Source of the DNA: Pratylenchus scribneri
Taxonomy: Eukaryota; Nematoda; Chromadorea; Rhabditida; Pratylenchidae
Direction of reading: 5' to 3'
DNA length: 64,000 nt
Assembly: GCA_030063045.1 (NCBI GenBank)
Contig: JAQSEB010000047.1
Coordinates: 3,493,408-3,557,407, forward strand
The position numbers were made by a program, and so were the translations under genes. A model generated the notes under the pieces. That model did no database searches. It was not told the origin of the DNA and was given only the letters and a program-made list of their open reading frames with translations. Shown piece after piece: positions 49,393-60,652 of this stretch. Position 1 is the stretch's first letter. Each line of letters starts with the position of its first letter.

Positions 49393-49607
49393 TTTGAGGG
49401 GGAATTTGTGAAGGATCAAAGTGTTTATTTATTTTTATTGGAATGAGAAATCAAAGGGGAAATCGCTGGCATTTTATACATCATTTTTTGGCAAAATAAC
49501 TTCATTGCCTCATTTGCCATCCCATCAGCACCTTTTTTCTTTCACACACGCTCGCTCCCAATAATTATCACTGATGATCTATTACAAGGTCGATTAGGGC
49601 AAAACAA

Positions 49608-50404
49608 ATATTCAATGAAGAAATTTGGGATCGGGCCAAAACGCCGGCGAGAAATTGAGACGTGCCTATTTGGCACATTCACAATTCCGGATGTGAATAA
49701 TGATCTGGGGAAGCGAGCGTTTTTACACTTGGGGAAAATTCGATTTTCGAACCTTCGAACCTATATTAATAAGAGAGAAAATAAGATGAGGCCCATAAAT
49801 GAGATGAGGCCCATTATGTTCACGCTTCACGGTCACGGGCATAGCTGCTTACTTCCTTCTTTCCATCATCTTCTTTTGGGAGGTATGCGTTTTTGAGAAT
49901 TGGGATCCAATAAAGGGATCGCGCGAAGATGATCCCATCTTGTTTTGATCACTTGTAAAAGTGCCTATTATTGGCTCAAAAGGTTTGTGGTTGGGTTCCT
50001 TTTCCCCACCCAATGGCTAAAATAAATGTGTTTTCATTGCACATTTCCGTTGCGAGCGTTTTTTTTTTACGAATATTGGATGAATTCGAAGCCATTAAAA
50101 TTCACATGAATTATGATGTAAGCCTATGGTGAATGAAATTGCGCGTGATTTCTTTGGCCAATTTCATCCTTTCTTAATTGGCCAAAATGCCCTAAAATGC
50201 GGCAATCATCCACTCCCCCATCAATAGATGTGTTTTCATTACTGGTCATTTCCGTTGTTTACCTCCATGTATTTCTAATTTTTATATCATATGTTTATCG
50301 CAAGCTCAACTCAATGTATCCGTTGGCCAAAATCATCATTCTCATTGCCGGTTTATATTGGATAATTAAGAGTCGGCACAAAGTTATTAGAATTTCCTTC
50401 TAAT
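49608..50404 (+). repeat. duplicated segment, copy b
   Basis: Direct copy of 45320-45930, interrupted after about 50060. The short block TGTGTTTTCATT...CATTTCCGTTG occurs twice here (near 50029 and 50229) but once in copy a, so copy b has an internal tandem duplication. Its end contains an open frame (50197-50403) with a hydrophobic stretch and GLYWIIKSRHK, which is not recognised. Confidence 0.65.
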
Positions 50405-51355
50405 TATTATGTTAACATTGTTTAGTTGCTCTAAATGTTAAATTGTAATTCACTTTGGAGTCAGAGATTTAAAGTGGCCATATTCTTTTTTTTTATTTTA
50501 TTTTAAACGAAATTAATTATGTTCAATCATCAGAGGCTCATCGAGCCTACATTACTTTCAACAACTATAAAATAAAATGGGAAATATTTAAAATGGCAAA
50601 AAAACTATAAGGGTTGACGTTTTAGAAGTTTATCCTATACCATAAAACCATATAATAATCAGATAAATCTCATCGAGAATCGAGAGACATCTTTTGATAA
50701 TCATTTGGCGTGGATTTAACCAATTCTAACTTAAGTTTGAACCAAAAATTAAAAACGGTTTAAAAGGTTTAATATCATTAATTTTCGGCCAAAATTGGGC
50801 CAATTATATATCATTCGATGCGTCTTGACATGCTCTATCGATTGGGATATGTTTTTGGGGTCTAGGAGAAATGAGAAACCACTGAACCGTTATAATCTTT
50901 TCGCCATTTTCAACTTTTTCCGACATTTTCAAGGTTTTTTTTTGGTAAATTAAACACCATCCCTATAAAATTGTCATCCATTTCAATCCTCTTAATATTA
51001 TTGTGACTTTGGAGACGAAATTCGTCTTATCAATTTATCAAATAAAAAATAATGAATATTTATGGGCAAAATATAATTTTGTTGTTGCAAAAATGAATAA
51101 AATTGGAAGAAAGAAGACAAAATTAGAATTAGTCAATTGTAAAATTAAGTATATGTTGTGGTGATATTTGATAAAAGTTGGTTCCAAAAAGGTGTAAAAC
51201 TATCCAACTTTGTTGGTTGAGAAAATAATTAAAAAATGTTTGGTGATTAAATAAATTGATAATTTGTTTGGTAAGGAAAGTTTTTGTGTCAAAATTAATC
51301 ATCAAAAAATGCTGCCTTTCTTCTTCCATTAAATATCAAATTCTTCATTTCCTCC
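50405..51355. other. intergenic, no gene seen
   Basis: AT-rich 3' flank of synaptophysin. No coding, RNA or repeat signal is evident. Confidence 0.5.
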
Positions 51356-53709
51356 TCATTCCAATGTGTACGGTTCGGCAGCTGCCAAATTGTTGTGGTG
51401 CAAATCGCGTCGAGATTGACGATTCCGAAAATATGGGGTCTCCTTGTAAATGTACCAAACATTTGAGGTGAACAGAATGAAAAGGCCAACTCCTGCCAAC
51501 TGCAAAAATATCAATTTAATTTTTAAAATATTTTAAATTATTATTTTTTATCGACCATTCGTTGAGTGGACAATTAGCTAAAGACCTCATTCATATATAT
51601 AATATGTGAAATATGGTCTACAGAATTTTGTATATTTGACAAATATTTCATAGCTATTTATAATAATATCAAAGTGATTGATCAAAACATAATTGGCCAC
51701 AATTTATGGCCAAAAAGAAATCTGCCAAATTTTGGCCTATTTTTCCCTTTTAGGTCCATTAATTTTTTTTTGATAATTTCCAATAAAATTCACTCATTCT
51801 TTCTTCCATCAATTATTAAAATTTGGGCTATAAAATGTTCAAAAAAATATAGTCAAAAATTCCCAGCAAAGTAATTAATTAATTTTTATAAATTTAATTA
51901 TCCCCCTTTCGCTTACCGATGCAATTGTCAAAGTGGCATAGACGGAATACGAATTCCAATCACATTTTTGGCCGGCCCCACAAATGTCCACTGCCAAAAG
52001 TGTTTTATTCACATTTTCTTCAGTCATTTTCTCTTCAATTCGTCGCGCAGAAATTGAAAATGACAAAGTGCCAATCATCCAAAGTGCGGCCAAAAGTGCG
52101 GTCGCAGTCATATCCTTTTAAATTTATTATTTAAATTATTTTTGGGAAAATTTGTGACTCACAAAAATGGGAATTCGATCATCGCTGGCATAAACCCCGT
52201 AGGAGAACAAATAGAAAAGGAGCATTCCAACAGTGAGAAACAGCGAAAATGGAATCAAATAGGAATAGAAGTCGGCACCACTGAAAATGAATTATTTATT
52301 AAATTCAAAATAATTTAAACTAAATCCCCAAATTCTAGTTCCGGATTCTTATTTTACTATCAGTCAGGAAAGTAGCAGTAGCCAGTATTTGGGTCAGTGG
52401 GAGTCACAAGGGGAGGAGGCCCAAATTTTTTTTTTAAAAAAATACCCCCGTCCCCGTTAAGATTCCCCCCCCCCCCCCTTTGTCCTTGGCTATGGATCTG
52501 TTTATTATAATAAATTATCTTTTTTGGAAGTAGTTTAAACTCTTTTAAGTGGCTCGGTCTTTGATGTTATCTCAAAACTAATTCAAATACAACTTCATCT
52601 AATTCTTTTTCTTTTATACTTATTGTTAGTCGAATTTGGATTTATAGCATTAAGCATTTAAAAGCCCAGGAAATGGGTTTAAACAAGGAAGATGTCTGCA
52701 AATCTCAAATTTATATTTTCTTAAAGTAATTCCTAAATGAAATTGAATAGTTCTTAGGTCCAGCAACCAATTGAATTATCTTTATTAATGAAATGATTTA
52801 TCTTTCATGCTTATAGCCAACCTTTTCAATATTTTATGCTCCCCAATCAAATTTAATTATGCATTAAAAATAAAACTTACGAGCCAATGTCGCCTTCGAA
52901 TGGGTAGGTGCCCGTATTGTTGCATCGAGTAATATTGTATTCATGGATGCTGAATAAAAAGTGAAATTGGTGGAGAAAGTGAAAATGGCAGAAAAGATTT
53001 GAAAAATTTCTGGTCCAAAAATTGCTAAAAAAAAATTCACATAGCCAAGTAATATCAAAATTTAATATAATTTTTGGCCAAAATTTTCCATATTTAATAC
53101 CAAATTTTTTGTTTACAAACTTGAGTGAATGTGATTCAAATGTCAGCTGCCAGGCATTCGTTGCGTTCTTTGGATCCAAGCATTTGATGGTCAAATCAAA
53201 ACGCCAACCATGGAATGCGGCAAAAATGATCAGGCAAAAGACCTGAAGATTATTAATTTGTAATGAAAATTATTTGGACTTTTTGAAAAATAATATTTAC
53301 TTTGATTTACATTTTTGTAATCAATAAACCGGAACTTGTTTGTTAGGTTTAAATCCTCAATTTGGAAAAGTAATAAATGGGAAACCCTGCACTGATATTT
53401 TCGGATTTTTGAGAAGATTGTTACGATCTTCTTTATAAAACATAACCAGCTCTAAACTTAGCCCTAATTTAAGCATTAAGTTTTGGAACTAGGTCCAAAA
53501 CTAATAAAGATCCTTAATTTTTTTACTTTCCAAACTGGGGAATTATTAAACTTAACGAACTAAAAATGGATTTGATATTTTGCATTAATAAAAAAATAAG
53601 AAACCGCTTCGACAAGGCGAATGAAGCCAAGTGGCAATTTGAGCTGTTCAAAGTCGATGCGTCGAAAAATTCGGTCCATCGGTGTGGAACCAGTTGGCTG
53701 GATTGGCAT
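51356..53709 (-). CDS. sph-1: synaptophysin family protein
   Basis: Six minus-strand exons (53709-53605, 53242-53121, 52949-52881, 52280-52163, 52114-51917, 51499-51356) give 251 aa. The N-terminus carries the family signature DFEQLKLPLGFIRLVE before TM1 (VFCLIIFAAF). The first intravesicular loop has Cys residues and an N-glycosylation-type NIT. TM2 starts at FYSYLIPFSLFLTVGMLLFYL, TM3 at ATALLAALWMIGTLSFSISA, the second loop has paired Cys (DICGAGQKC), and TM4 begins LAGVGLFILF. This MARVEL-type four-TM topology with loop cysteines is that of synaptophysin/synaptoporin, membrane proteins of synaptic and neuroendocrine vesicles. The symbol follows the C. elegans orthologue and is inferred. 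The intron between exons 3 and 4 contains a C14 tract (52465-52478). Confidence 0.88.
52465..52478. repeat. poly-C tract in a synaptophysin intron
   Basis: A run of 14 C preceded by an A/T-homopolymer and C-rich sequence (TTTTTTTTTTAAAAAAATACCCCC). It may be the remains of a small insertion. Confidence 0.9.
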
Positions 53710-54377
53710 TTTTTGCTTGAATGAGATGAGTCGTTTTTTATTATTGATTTTTGTTATGCTAAAATTTAAAGTAAATTAACAACAGATTTTATGGAAATTT
53801 GTTAAACATTTTTACTATGTTTATAAAATGTTTTGATTTGGTTTGGTTGGGATGGCAACTTTAATTGAAAAGCAAAAACCCAAAAAGGCAAGGATAGGCT
53901 CTCTTCTCTCTGTTTCGTTCGGTTTTATTATAGAATAGAATTCAGCCAAAACCCAAAAATAAGCATTCTGCCAAAAAAATTTTACTTCAAATGTAGGATA
54001 AAAATTCGCCTTCCTAACCTCAAGTCGAGTCTCTCGACCTTAAGATTTGGCATTTCTTTATTAATTAGTATTTTTCCATAACTAATTAATTAGCCATTAA
54101 CAAATAAAAAATAATTTTCAATATAAGCTATTGATAAAATCAAAACAAAATGTCAACAAAGTCAAAGCAATTAAAAATCGATTTTATCATCAATGAAACA
54201 TTTTTATATTTACGCGGAGAAGAGAGAAAAATATGACCGATTTTGATAAAAAAAAAACAAAAGATTTTGGGGTGAGGGAGTTTTGTCATCTATGTCAAAA
54301 AGGGAGGGAGGAAGGTCACACAAATTTGCAGCCTATATTCAATTCATCTTTCATCATCACTTTTGGCCATTTTTTGT

Positions 54378-57300
54378 TTATGATTTGCCAACACGGACCA
54401 TGTTCTCGCTGATGAATTCATATTCGGGCACTTCCAAGTTCAGCGGTGCCGGGCCTTTGCGAATTCGGCCGGATGCATCGTAGTGGGAACCGTGACAAGG
54501 GCAGAAATAACCGCCGTATTCGCCGCTGCCAGCTGAAAAAAAAACAATTTAATGTTTTTTAGTGTTAATTAATGGAATTTTCATTTTATTGGCAATTAGT
54601 CAATTATAATAAATTAGGGAAAATTTCCTTTTCTATGCACCCAAATTAGTGGAAAAAATTTTTAAAAACAAAATACCAATTGGAATGCAGCCAAGATGTG
54701 TGCAAACGCCGACAAGGATGGACCATTCCGGCTTCTTGACACGGTCCTCGTCACGTTCCGGATGACGCAAATCCGCCGTATTCACCTGTACAATTTTAAG
54801 GAAAATTAAAAAATCAATTAATTAAGAATTTGCTTTTATAAGGGCGAGGGCGGTAGGCGGTAGCTACTAGCTATGACCTAGACCATTAGACAATTCTTGT
54901 CTTATCAAAAAATTATTGTTTGATCCCAAAAACCAATATTTTTGTCGTTTATTCTTCATTTCAAATTTTAGTATGGAAATGACCTTTTCTTGATTATTGT
55001 TGAGTCGACTAATGGCTTTTAATCATAACTTGGCAAATCTTAAGGTTTGGCCATAAAAATGTACTTATCTTGAGGTTTTATCCATAGATAAAGCCTAATC
55101 TTCCCAAAATTAAAAAATGATAAAGATTTTGTCTATCTCACATCACATTCAATAATCTATAATCCACCCTCTTAGTTTTTACAAAAGTTTCAAATGACCA
55201 CCACCACCTTAAAACTCGATAATTCAAAAACCTTGAGTCCTCCCCTTCTTTATTCATTTCCAATTTTTTTAAAATATTTATTTTAATTAAAATTGATCAC
55301 AAACCGCGCGCTCTCTCTCAATTTCGGCCTGCGTCCGATGCTTCACGAATATGGGTTTACTCCGCCATTCATATGTTTTAGTCTTGCCTTCCGGAACTTC
55401 CTCCAAGTTGATTTCCACTGAGGCCATTGCCTTTTGGTCGGCCGGCATTGCTTTGTATTCGACAATTTTGGTGGCAATTTGCTTGGCGGAAAGAATGGTC
55501 ACCATGCCGCCCACTTAAATTGAAAAATTAGTAATGGATTTTTTGGAATTAATTTGGAATTGGAATGGATGTTCGCTTTTCCTATTTGGGTGATTCTAAT
55601 TTGAGATTGTGAACTGAGCGTAAACCCAGGAATGTTTATTTTAATGAAGATAATGGTTGGAAACTGGACAGAAACTATAGCTCTTTCATCTTTTGGGAAC
55701 TGTTGTTTAGTTTAGTTGCAAATTTCACAATGCAAAAAGTGAAGTGGGAAGTGGTGACTCCGGACCTTTAGTTTTACAGCCTAGCTCTTTAGATTAAAAT
55801 GTTTACAATTATCAATTAGTTTAGAGCCAGATTTTAGAGCTAGTTTTAGTTGGGGTTTATATAGATTTTGACAAAATCTTTTGGAAAAAGTTGAGTGAAA
55901 GGTTCTCCTGTTAATTTTACAAATTCCGGATGTAAACTAAAAACTATATATGTTCCGCTTATCCCGGACCCCCTTCAACTCACAAATGAATGTGTTAAAG
56001 AACTAAGAGAGTTAAGTTTTTGTAAAACTAGACCTGAAGATGCTAATATTTTGTATATTTACGAATTGGCTTATTAGTTCATCCGTAATGGGATTTTTAT
56101 TATCAATTGGCAGCAGAGCATAGTCAGACTTTTAATTAGTCATTGATTATTGGTGTAAATTTCATTGAATAAAGTTAAAACCTCCATAAGTGATCATGTA
56201 GGGTGCACCGCGTCGATCATCCTCCGTTTCTCGACTTCCACGCCCAGTTGGGTCTTTGCATTTGTCATGGCGGTATGAGTCGAAATTCGGGAATTGAACT
56301 TGGATGTCGGTATGGCCCTGTACAGACTTGGTGACAGGTATCACCTCACCACGCTATTTTCTTTCTCTATTTCTTGCCTCACAAGTGGTGAGTGGTTGGT
56401 GTACATACTTTTTCCCGCCCTCTTGTGAGTTGTGAGGCTCACATAGTGAGTCGTTGCGAATGCCTTCACCAATTTTTTTAAACCGGTTTTTCTCATCAAT
56501 TTCGTGGCCTAATCTCGTTCAAATTAATTCCATATAAAGTAAATCGACTATGGAGAATCCAAAAATGAAATCAATTTTGAAATTTGAAAACATGGATATA
56601 TGATAAGCGGATTTGGATATAAAATGAGCTATAAAAATGGAAAAGATGAACATAGGAAATTGCTTTTCACATATTTTGTAGTCCTTTTTCTCCTCTTTCC
56701 AACAAGCTATGCAACATCGAATTTGGTCAACTACATGGCGAGTTAGCGGCTCTGGAAATTTGCATATTCCTGACATTCTGGAGGCCATAACTTTTTTATT
56801 TGACGACCGATTTACAAAATTTTTTTATATTCTTATTCTACTCGACGAGCCCTATCCAATGATGTATAGAACATGGCGTTTGACGTTCACAGGAAACCGG
56901 TTTAAATTTTGGTTCAAAACCTTGGCAGGGACAAGAAGCAGTTTGACGAAAATTTCTCCTTTTATTTTTAAAATATTCCCCATTTTTTTCTGATCATTTT
57001 TCACTATCACATCATTGGGATTGGCCGGTGTTTTCCATCAAAACATGGGTGGTGAGGCGTTCATTTTAATTATTTTCAATTGCATTTTTCTCGAAAGTGG
57101 ATGGATGAAAAATTCTGAAAAAAATTTCTAAAAATATTTAAAAATATGCTTAACAATATTGGAATAACAATGGGGCTATTTGGTACCATGGTTGTATTGA
57201 TACACAAGTGGTGACAAGTGCAGAAAGGCTCACACATTTTTTCTTCCCTTCACCAAAAAAGTATGTACGCATTTTTTGGTGACAGAGTCACAATTTTGAC

Positions 57301-57519
57301 TCGCTCACACTCTGCCGGAAAGGGGTGTGGCCTCACCAAGTATATACGCGAACGCCTCACCAAAGTGTGATTGGGCCACCACTCACTTTGTGAGGCTCAC
57401 ATGTGACTCTGTCACAAAAAGTATGTACATGGCCTATGGGCCGTGGCGATGGCGAGCGCTTTTTGGACATTGCCGGTTGTCAAGATGGTTTGAGATTTTC
57501 TGGTGAGCTGTTGAAGCAT
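54378..57519 (-). CDS. isp-1: ubiquinol-cytochrome c reductase Rieske iron-sulfur subunit, presequence exon split by a transposon
   Basis: Minus-strand coding blocks are 57519-57436 ([17 protein letters not shown]..., mitochondrial presequence), 56317-56182 ([15 protein letters not shown]...), 55513-55305 (membrane-anchor end and [18 protein letters not shown]), 54785-54677 (CTHLGC) and 54532-54378 ([26 protein letters not shown]). Both [2Fe-2S] ligand motifs are intact: C-T-H-L-G-C and C-P-C-H-G-S-H. This is the catalytic Rieske subunit of complex III in the inner mitochondrial membrane. The first two blocks are separated by a 1.1-kb TIR element (56314-57434). Removing it with one copy of its ATA duplication gives continuous ...ATAHTDIQV, as expected for nematode isp-1. 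How the present gene is spliced is unclear: the frame-keeping donor would be the weak GTCCAA after TTGN. Confidence 0.85.
56314..57434. mobile_element. 1,121-bp terminal-inverted-repeat element inserted in isp-1
   Basis: The + strand begins GGCCCTGTACAGACTTGGTG at 56314. The other end, read on the minus strand from 57434, begins GGCCATGTACATACTTTTTG, so the ends are imperfect inverted repeats continuing through GTGACAG and TCAC. It is flanked by TAT on both sides (56311-56313, 57435-57437), a 3-bp target duplication. Subterminal GTGAGGCTCAC-type palindromes occur on both sides. GGCC ends and a 3-bp duplication loosely fit PIF/Harbinger or Tourist MITEs, but TAT is not the classic TWA, so the class is tentative. 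No transposase is seen. Confidence 0.85.
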
Positions 57520-57918
57520 TTTTGATGAGACGCTTATTTTGATTATAAATATTGAATATTTTCTTTTGCTGAAAAAATTGTGAGTTAAAAAGTAAATTTG
57601 TGTAGTAGGAAGAGGTCGAACAAAAATCGGTTATGCTTTTATTTTATATGAGTTGGCGCATTAGCATTACACTAAAAAATCAACAAACTTTTTTGCTAGT
57701 TAAGTTTTATTAAATCCATGAGTTTTTCGAGATGTTGAATCAAAAAATATTATTGTCGTTTTTGGTTTAATCATTCTAAATTAAGGGAAATCGGTTTAAG
57801 GTCCTAAACAAGAATCAAGAAGCGAATCGAATCGAGTCGGTCGATCGAGATCTCGAGATCGAGAAAAAGGAAAAAAAAACAAAACCTAATGTGGGTAAAT
57901 AAAAATAAAGGGCCTGCA
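57520..57918. other. 5' flank of isp-1
   Basis: AT-rich, probably containing the isp-1 promoter. A small palindromic run GATCGAGATCTCGAGATCGAG at about 57842 is the only visible structure. Confidence 0.4.
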
Positions 57919-58892
57919 TTTTTTTAACCCGTACTTTCAATTTTTTTAACCCGTTAAAAATAGGAACATTTTTTTAACCCGTACTTTCAATTCTTTTAAC
58001 CCGTAAAGATTTCCCTTCTTCTCTGCTCTCTTCCCCATGCTTATCTCTCATCCCCTTTGCTCTCGTGCCATTCCTGGGATGCTCGGAAGTCAAAAAGAAG
58101 GTGCATGGGATATCCGGATATATGGGGATTAAGGAAGATTAAGGGGGATTAAGCCTCGAAATGGATGCGGAATGGCCCGGAAGGCCATGGAAACATCGGA
58201 GAAGTGTAACAGAGACCCGGAGAGTGCGCGAGATTAAGCCGGATATAGGGGGATTAAGGTGGATATGAGGGGATTAAGTCGGATTAAGGCCTGGAATCGA
58301 TGGGCGCGAGCCCGGTTTGGGCTGTTTTGCTTCCGGCTTCGCGAGATTCCTATGCTCCGAACCCCTAACCCTAATCCCTAGCCCCAACTAAGCTTAATCC
58401 GGCTTAATCCTCCTTTATCCACCTTAATCCCCTATATCCGGCTATATCCCGCGTGCTCCGAACCCCTAAACCCCTAGCCCCTAGATCCCATGCCGCCCCT
58501 AACCATAACCCTAATCCCTAGCCCCTAACTAAGCTTAATCCGACTTAATCCCCTCATATCCACCTTAATCCCCCTATATCCGGCTTAATCCCAGGCACTC
58601 TCCGGGCCTCTATTACAATTCCCCAATCTTCCAATGGCCTTCCGGGCCATTTCCCATCCATTTTGGGGCTTAATCCCCCAAATCCACCTTAATCTCTCTA
58701 TATCCGGGTATATCCCGCGCACCCCTGGAACCGTTTATGTGAGCAAGAGAGCAAAGGGGATGAGAGATAAGCATGGGGAAGAGAGCAGAGAAGAAGGGAA
58801 ATCTTTACGGGTTAAAAGAATTGAAAGTACGGGTTAAAAAAATGTTCCTATTTTTTACGGGTTAAAAAAATTGAAAGTACGGGTTAAAAAAA
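57919..58892. mobile_element. 974-bp fold-back (long palindrome) element
   Basis: Outer arms of about 150 bp are inverted copies. The left arm starts TTTTTTTAACCCGTACTTTC and includes TCCCTTCTTCTCTGCTCTCT. The right arm contains AGAGAGCAGAGAAGAAGGGA and ends GGGTTAAAAAAA. The interior is also largely self-complementary: GGATATAGGGGGATTAAG-type repeats on the left and CTTAATCCCCTATATCC-type repeats on the right, plus CTAACCCTAATCCC tracts. There is no ORF of note. The flanks show no clear target duplication. Confidence 0.9.
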
Positions 58893-59562
58893 TATATATG
58901 CCAAAAATAAAATATATAATGCCAATAAAATAAATCTTTTATTTTTACTTCAAATTTGCAAATGAAGATTCCTAATTCCTTTTCTTTTTTTCACATTTGG
59001 AGGAGGGGACGAATATACGATATGCGAATCGGTCTTCAATTCGGTTCCATTCTCTCTCATCTACTTATATGCCAACTTTTTGGCCAAATAGCTCACCGAG
59101 ATAATAACCAATTTATAAAAGCAATAAACCTTTCGAAAACCAAACCAATTTATTTACTTGATTATTGATTTGATTAATAGTTAACATTGGAAGGAAATGA
59201 ATGATCATCCCATCATTGTAAAAAGGAAATGCATGTAATATGTATATTTTTTGCGTTCCCGTCCTTGAAATTGAAATAGGTGTTTTCTTATGATTGAACT
59301 TCTATTAAAATTGAGTGAAAAAAAATACCACGCACACAAAAAAAGCCAAACTCATCCATAAATGTTTTCTTATCCCTCATTTTTAAAACAATTCAATTCG
59401 CAATCCACCAATCAAATTTATTGATTCATTTCATTTTTTTGTCATTTTTCTTCATCAATCCTTGCCAAATTCATACCAAAAAATCTAGAAAGAAAATTCC
59501 CCGAAATTTCAGAGAAATTAATATTAAAATCAACAAATTTAAGTGCAATAAAAATCAAAATA
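58893..59562. other. upstream region of the F-box-like gene
   Basis: AT-rich, no gene supported. The frame at 58956-59168 has no recognisable content. Confidence 0.4.
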
Positions 59563-60652
59563 ATGCAATCGACTAACAATCAATTCCAAGGCCGACTTCT
59601 CCCCAATGAATTGCTCTTTGAAATGAACCAATTTATGCCATTGAATGGACTCATCAAATGCGGTCAAGCAAATCGGATATTGTCGGCACTGGGAATTCCA
59701 AGAGCACGAAAAGTGCATGCAAAGGTGAGGTGATAAAATTTTGGGAATTCAGAGGAAGTAAAAAGATTATAAAAATTGTGCAAAGCAAAATCTGCTTTTT
59801 AGCCAAAATTCACATATTTCATAAATATTTTTGCCAAAATTGAAATTTAAAAAAAAACTTAAAAAAAATTAAATTTCAGTTGATTTCACTCTACTTTGAG
59901 GATGTTTCCACCTTGGCAATTTGGTTCAAGCAATGGGCTCGTCAATTGGCCGAAGTCCGTGCCAACATTCATCGCCGAATGCATTATATTCCGTTTCTCG
60001 AAGATTTGGGCCAATTTTATGATTTGTTGCACCAAATTTATGTCGAAAAAGTATTTTTGGGGACAAATCAAATGAATTACACTAATTAATAATTTGGGAA
60101 TGAATAATTAAATTGTTGCTAACACTAGCGACTAGCGCAGGTACTGCCAAAATTTAGTACATAAACGCACTAGTCTAGTCAAATTGTTAATAACATAATT
60201 CATAATTGATCCCTCATATAATATAATTTCAGATTCTCAAAACGGATCATGCCGTCAACATTCTCGCTCTCTTCAATTTTCCATTGGCCTACCAAATTGA
60301 ACTCCGCCAAATTCGTGCCTCCCATATTGAGAAAGCATTCGCACCGGCCAAATTTGAATTGAGCCAATGGCAACCGGAGAACAATCCAAATTGGCATGAA
60401 ATGCTCACTCGTTTTGGTGGCCTTATGCGCACGAATTGGCCCGAGCAACTCAACGATTTCTTCCGTGGTGGGTTTGGGACAAAGGAAAATAGCAAAAAGT
60501 TGTGGATTTTAATGTAATAAAAAAAAATAAAAAAATTAGCTGGTCAAAATATTCAATCGAATTTTTCAGTATTTTTCAACATAACTCACAATGCTAAACA
60601 ATGCGCGAATCAGCTCAAAATGATGGCCAGACATCTGAATCGTCGATCTTGA
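59563..60652 (+). CDS. F-box-like protein, unrecognised family
   Basis: Exons 59563-59724, 59880-60050, 60233-60467 and 60570-60652 give 216 aa. An F-box-like segment, LPNELLFEMNQFMPLNGLIKC, lies near the N-terminus (residues 13-33), followed by a mixed helical region without a known domain. If the last donor (60468) is not used, the reading frame instead ends at a TAA at 60515-60517. Both ends are plausible. It is unrelated in sequence to the F-box cluster at 1-8.7 kb and has no zinc finger. A role as SCF adaptor is only suggested by the weak F-box. Confidence 0.6.

Noticed and set aside
56519..56993. Frames inside the isp-1 element as a possible transposase
   Set aside because: Short, overlapping on both strands, and without a DDE or other transposase motif.
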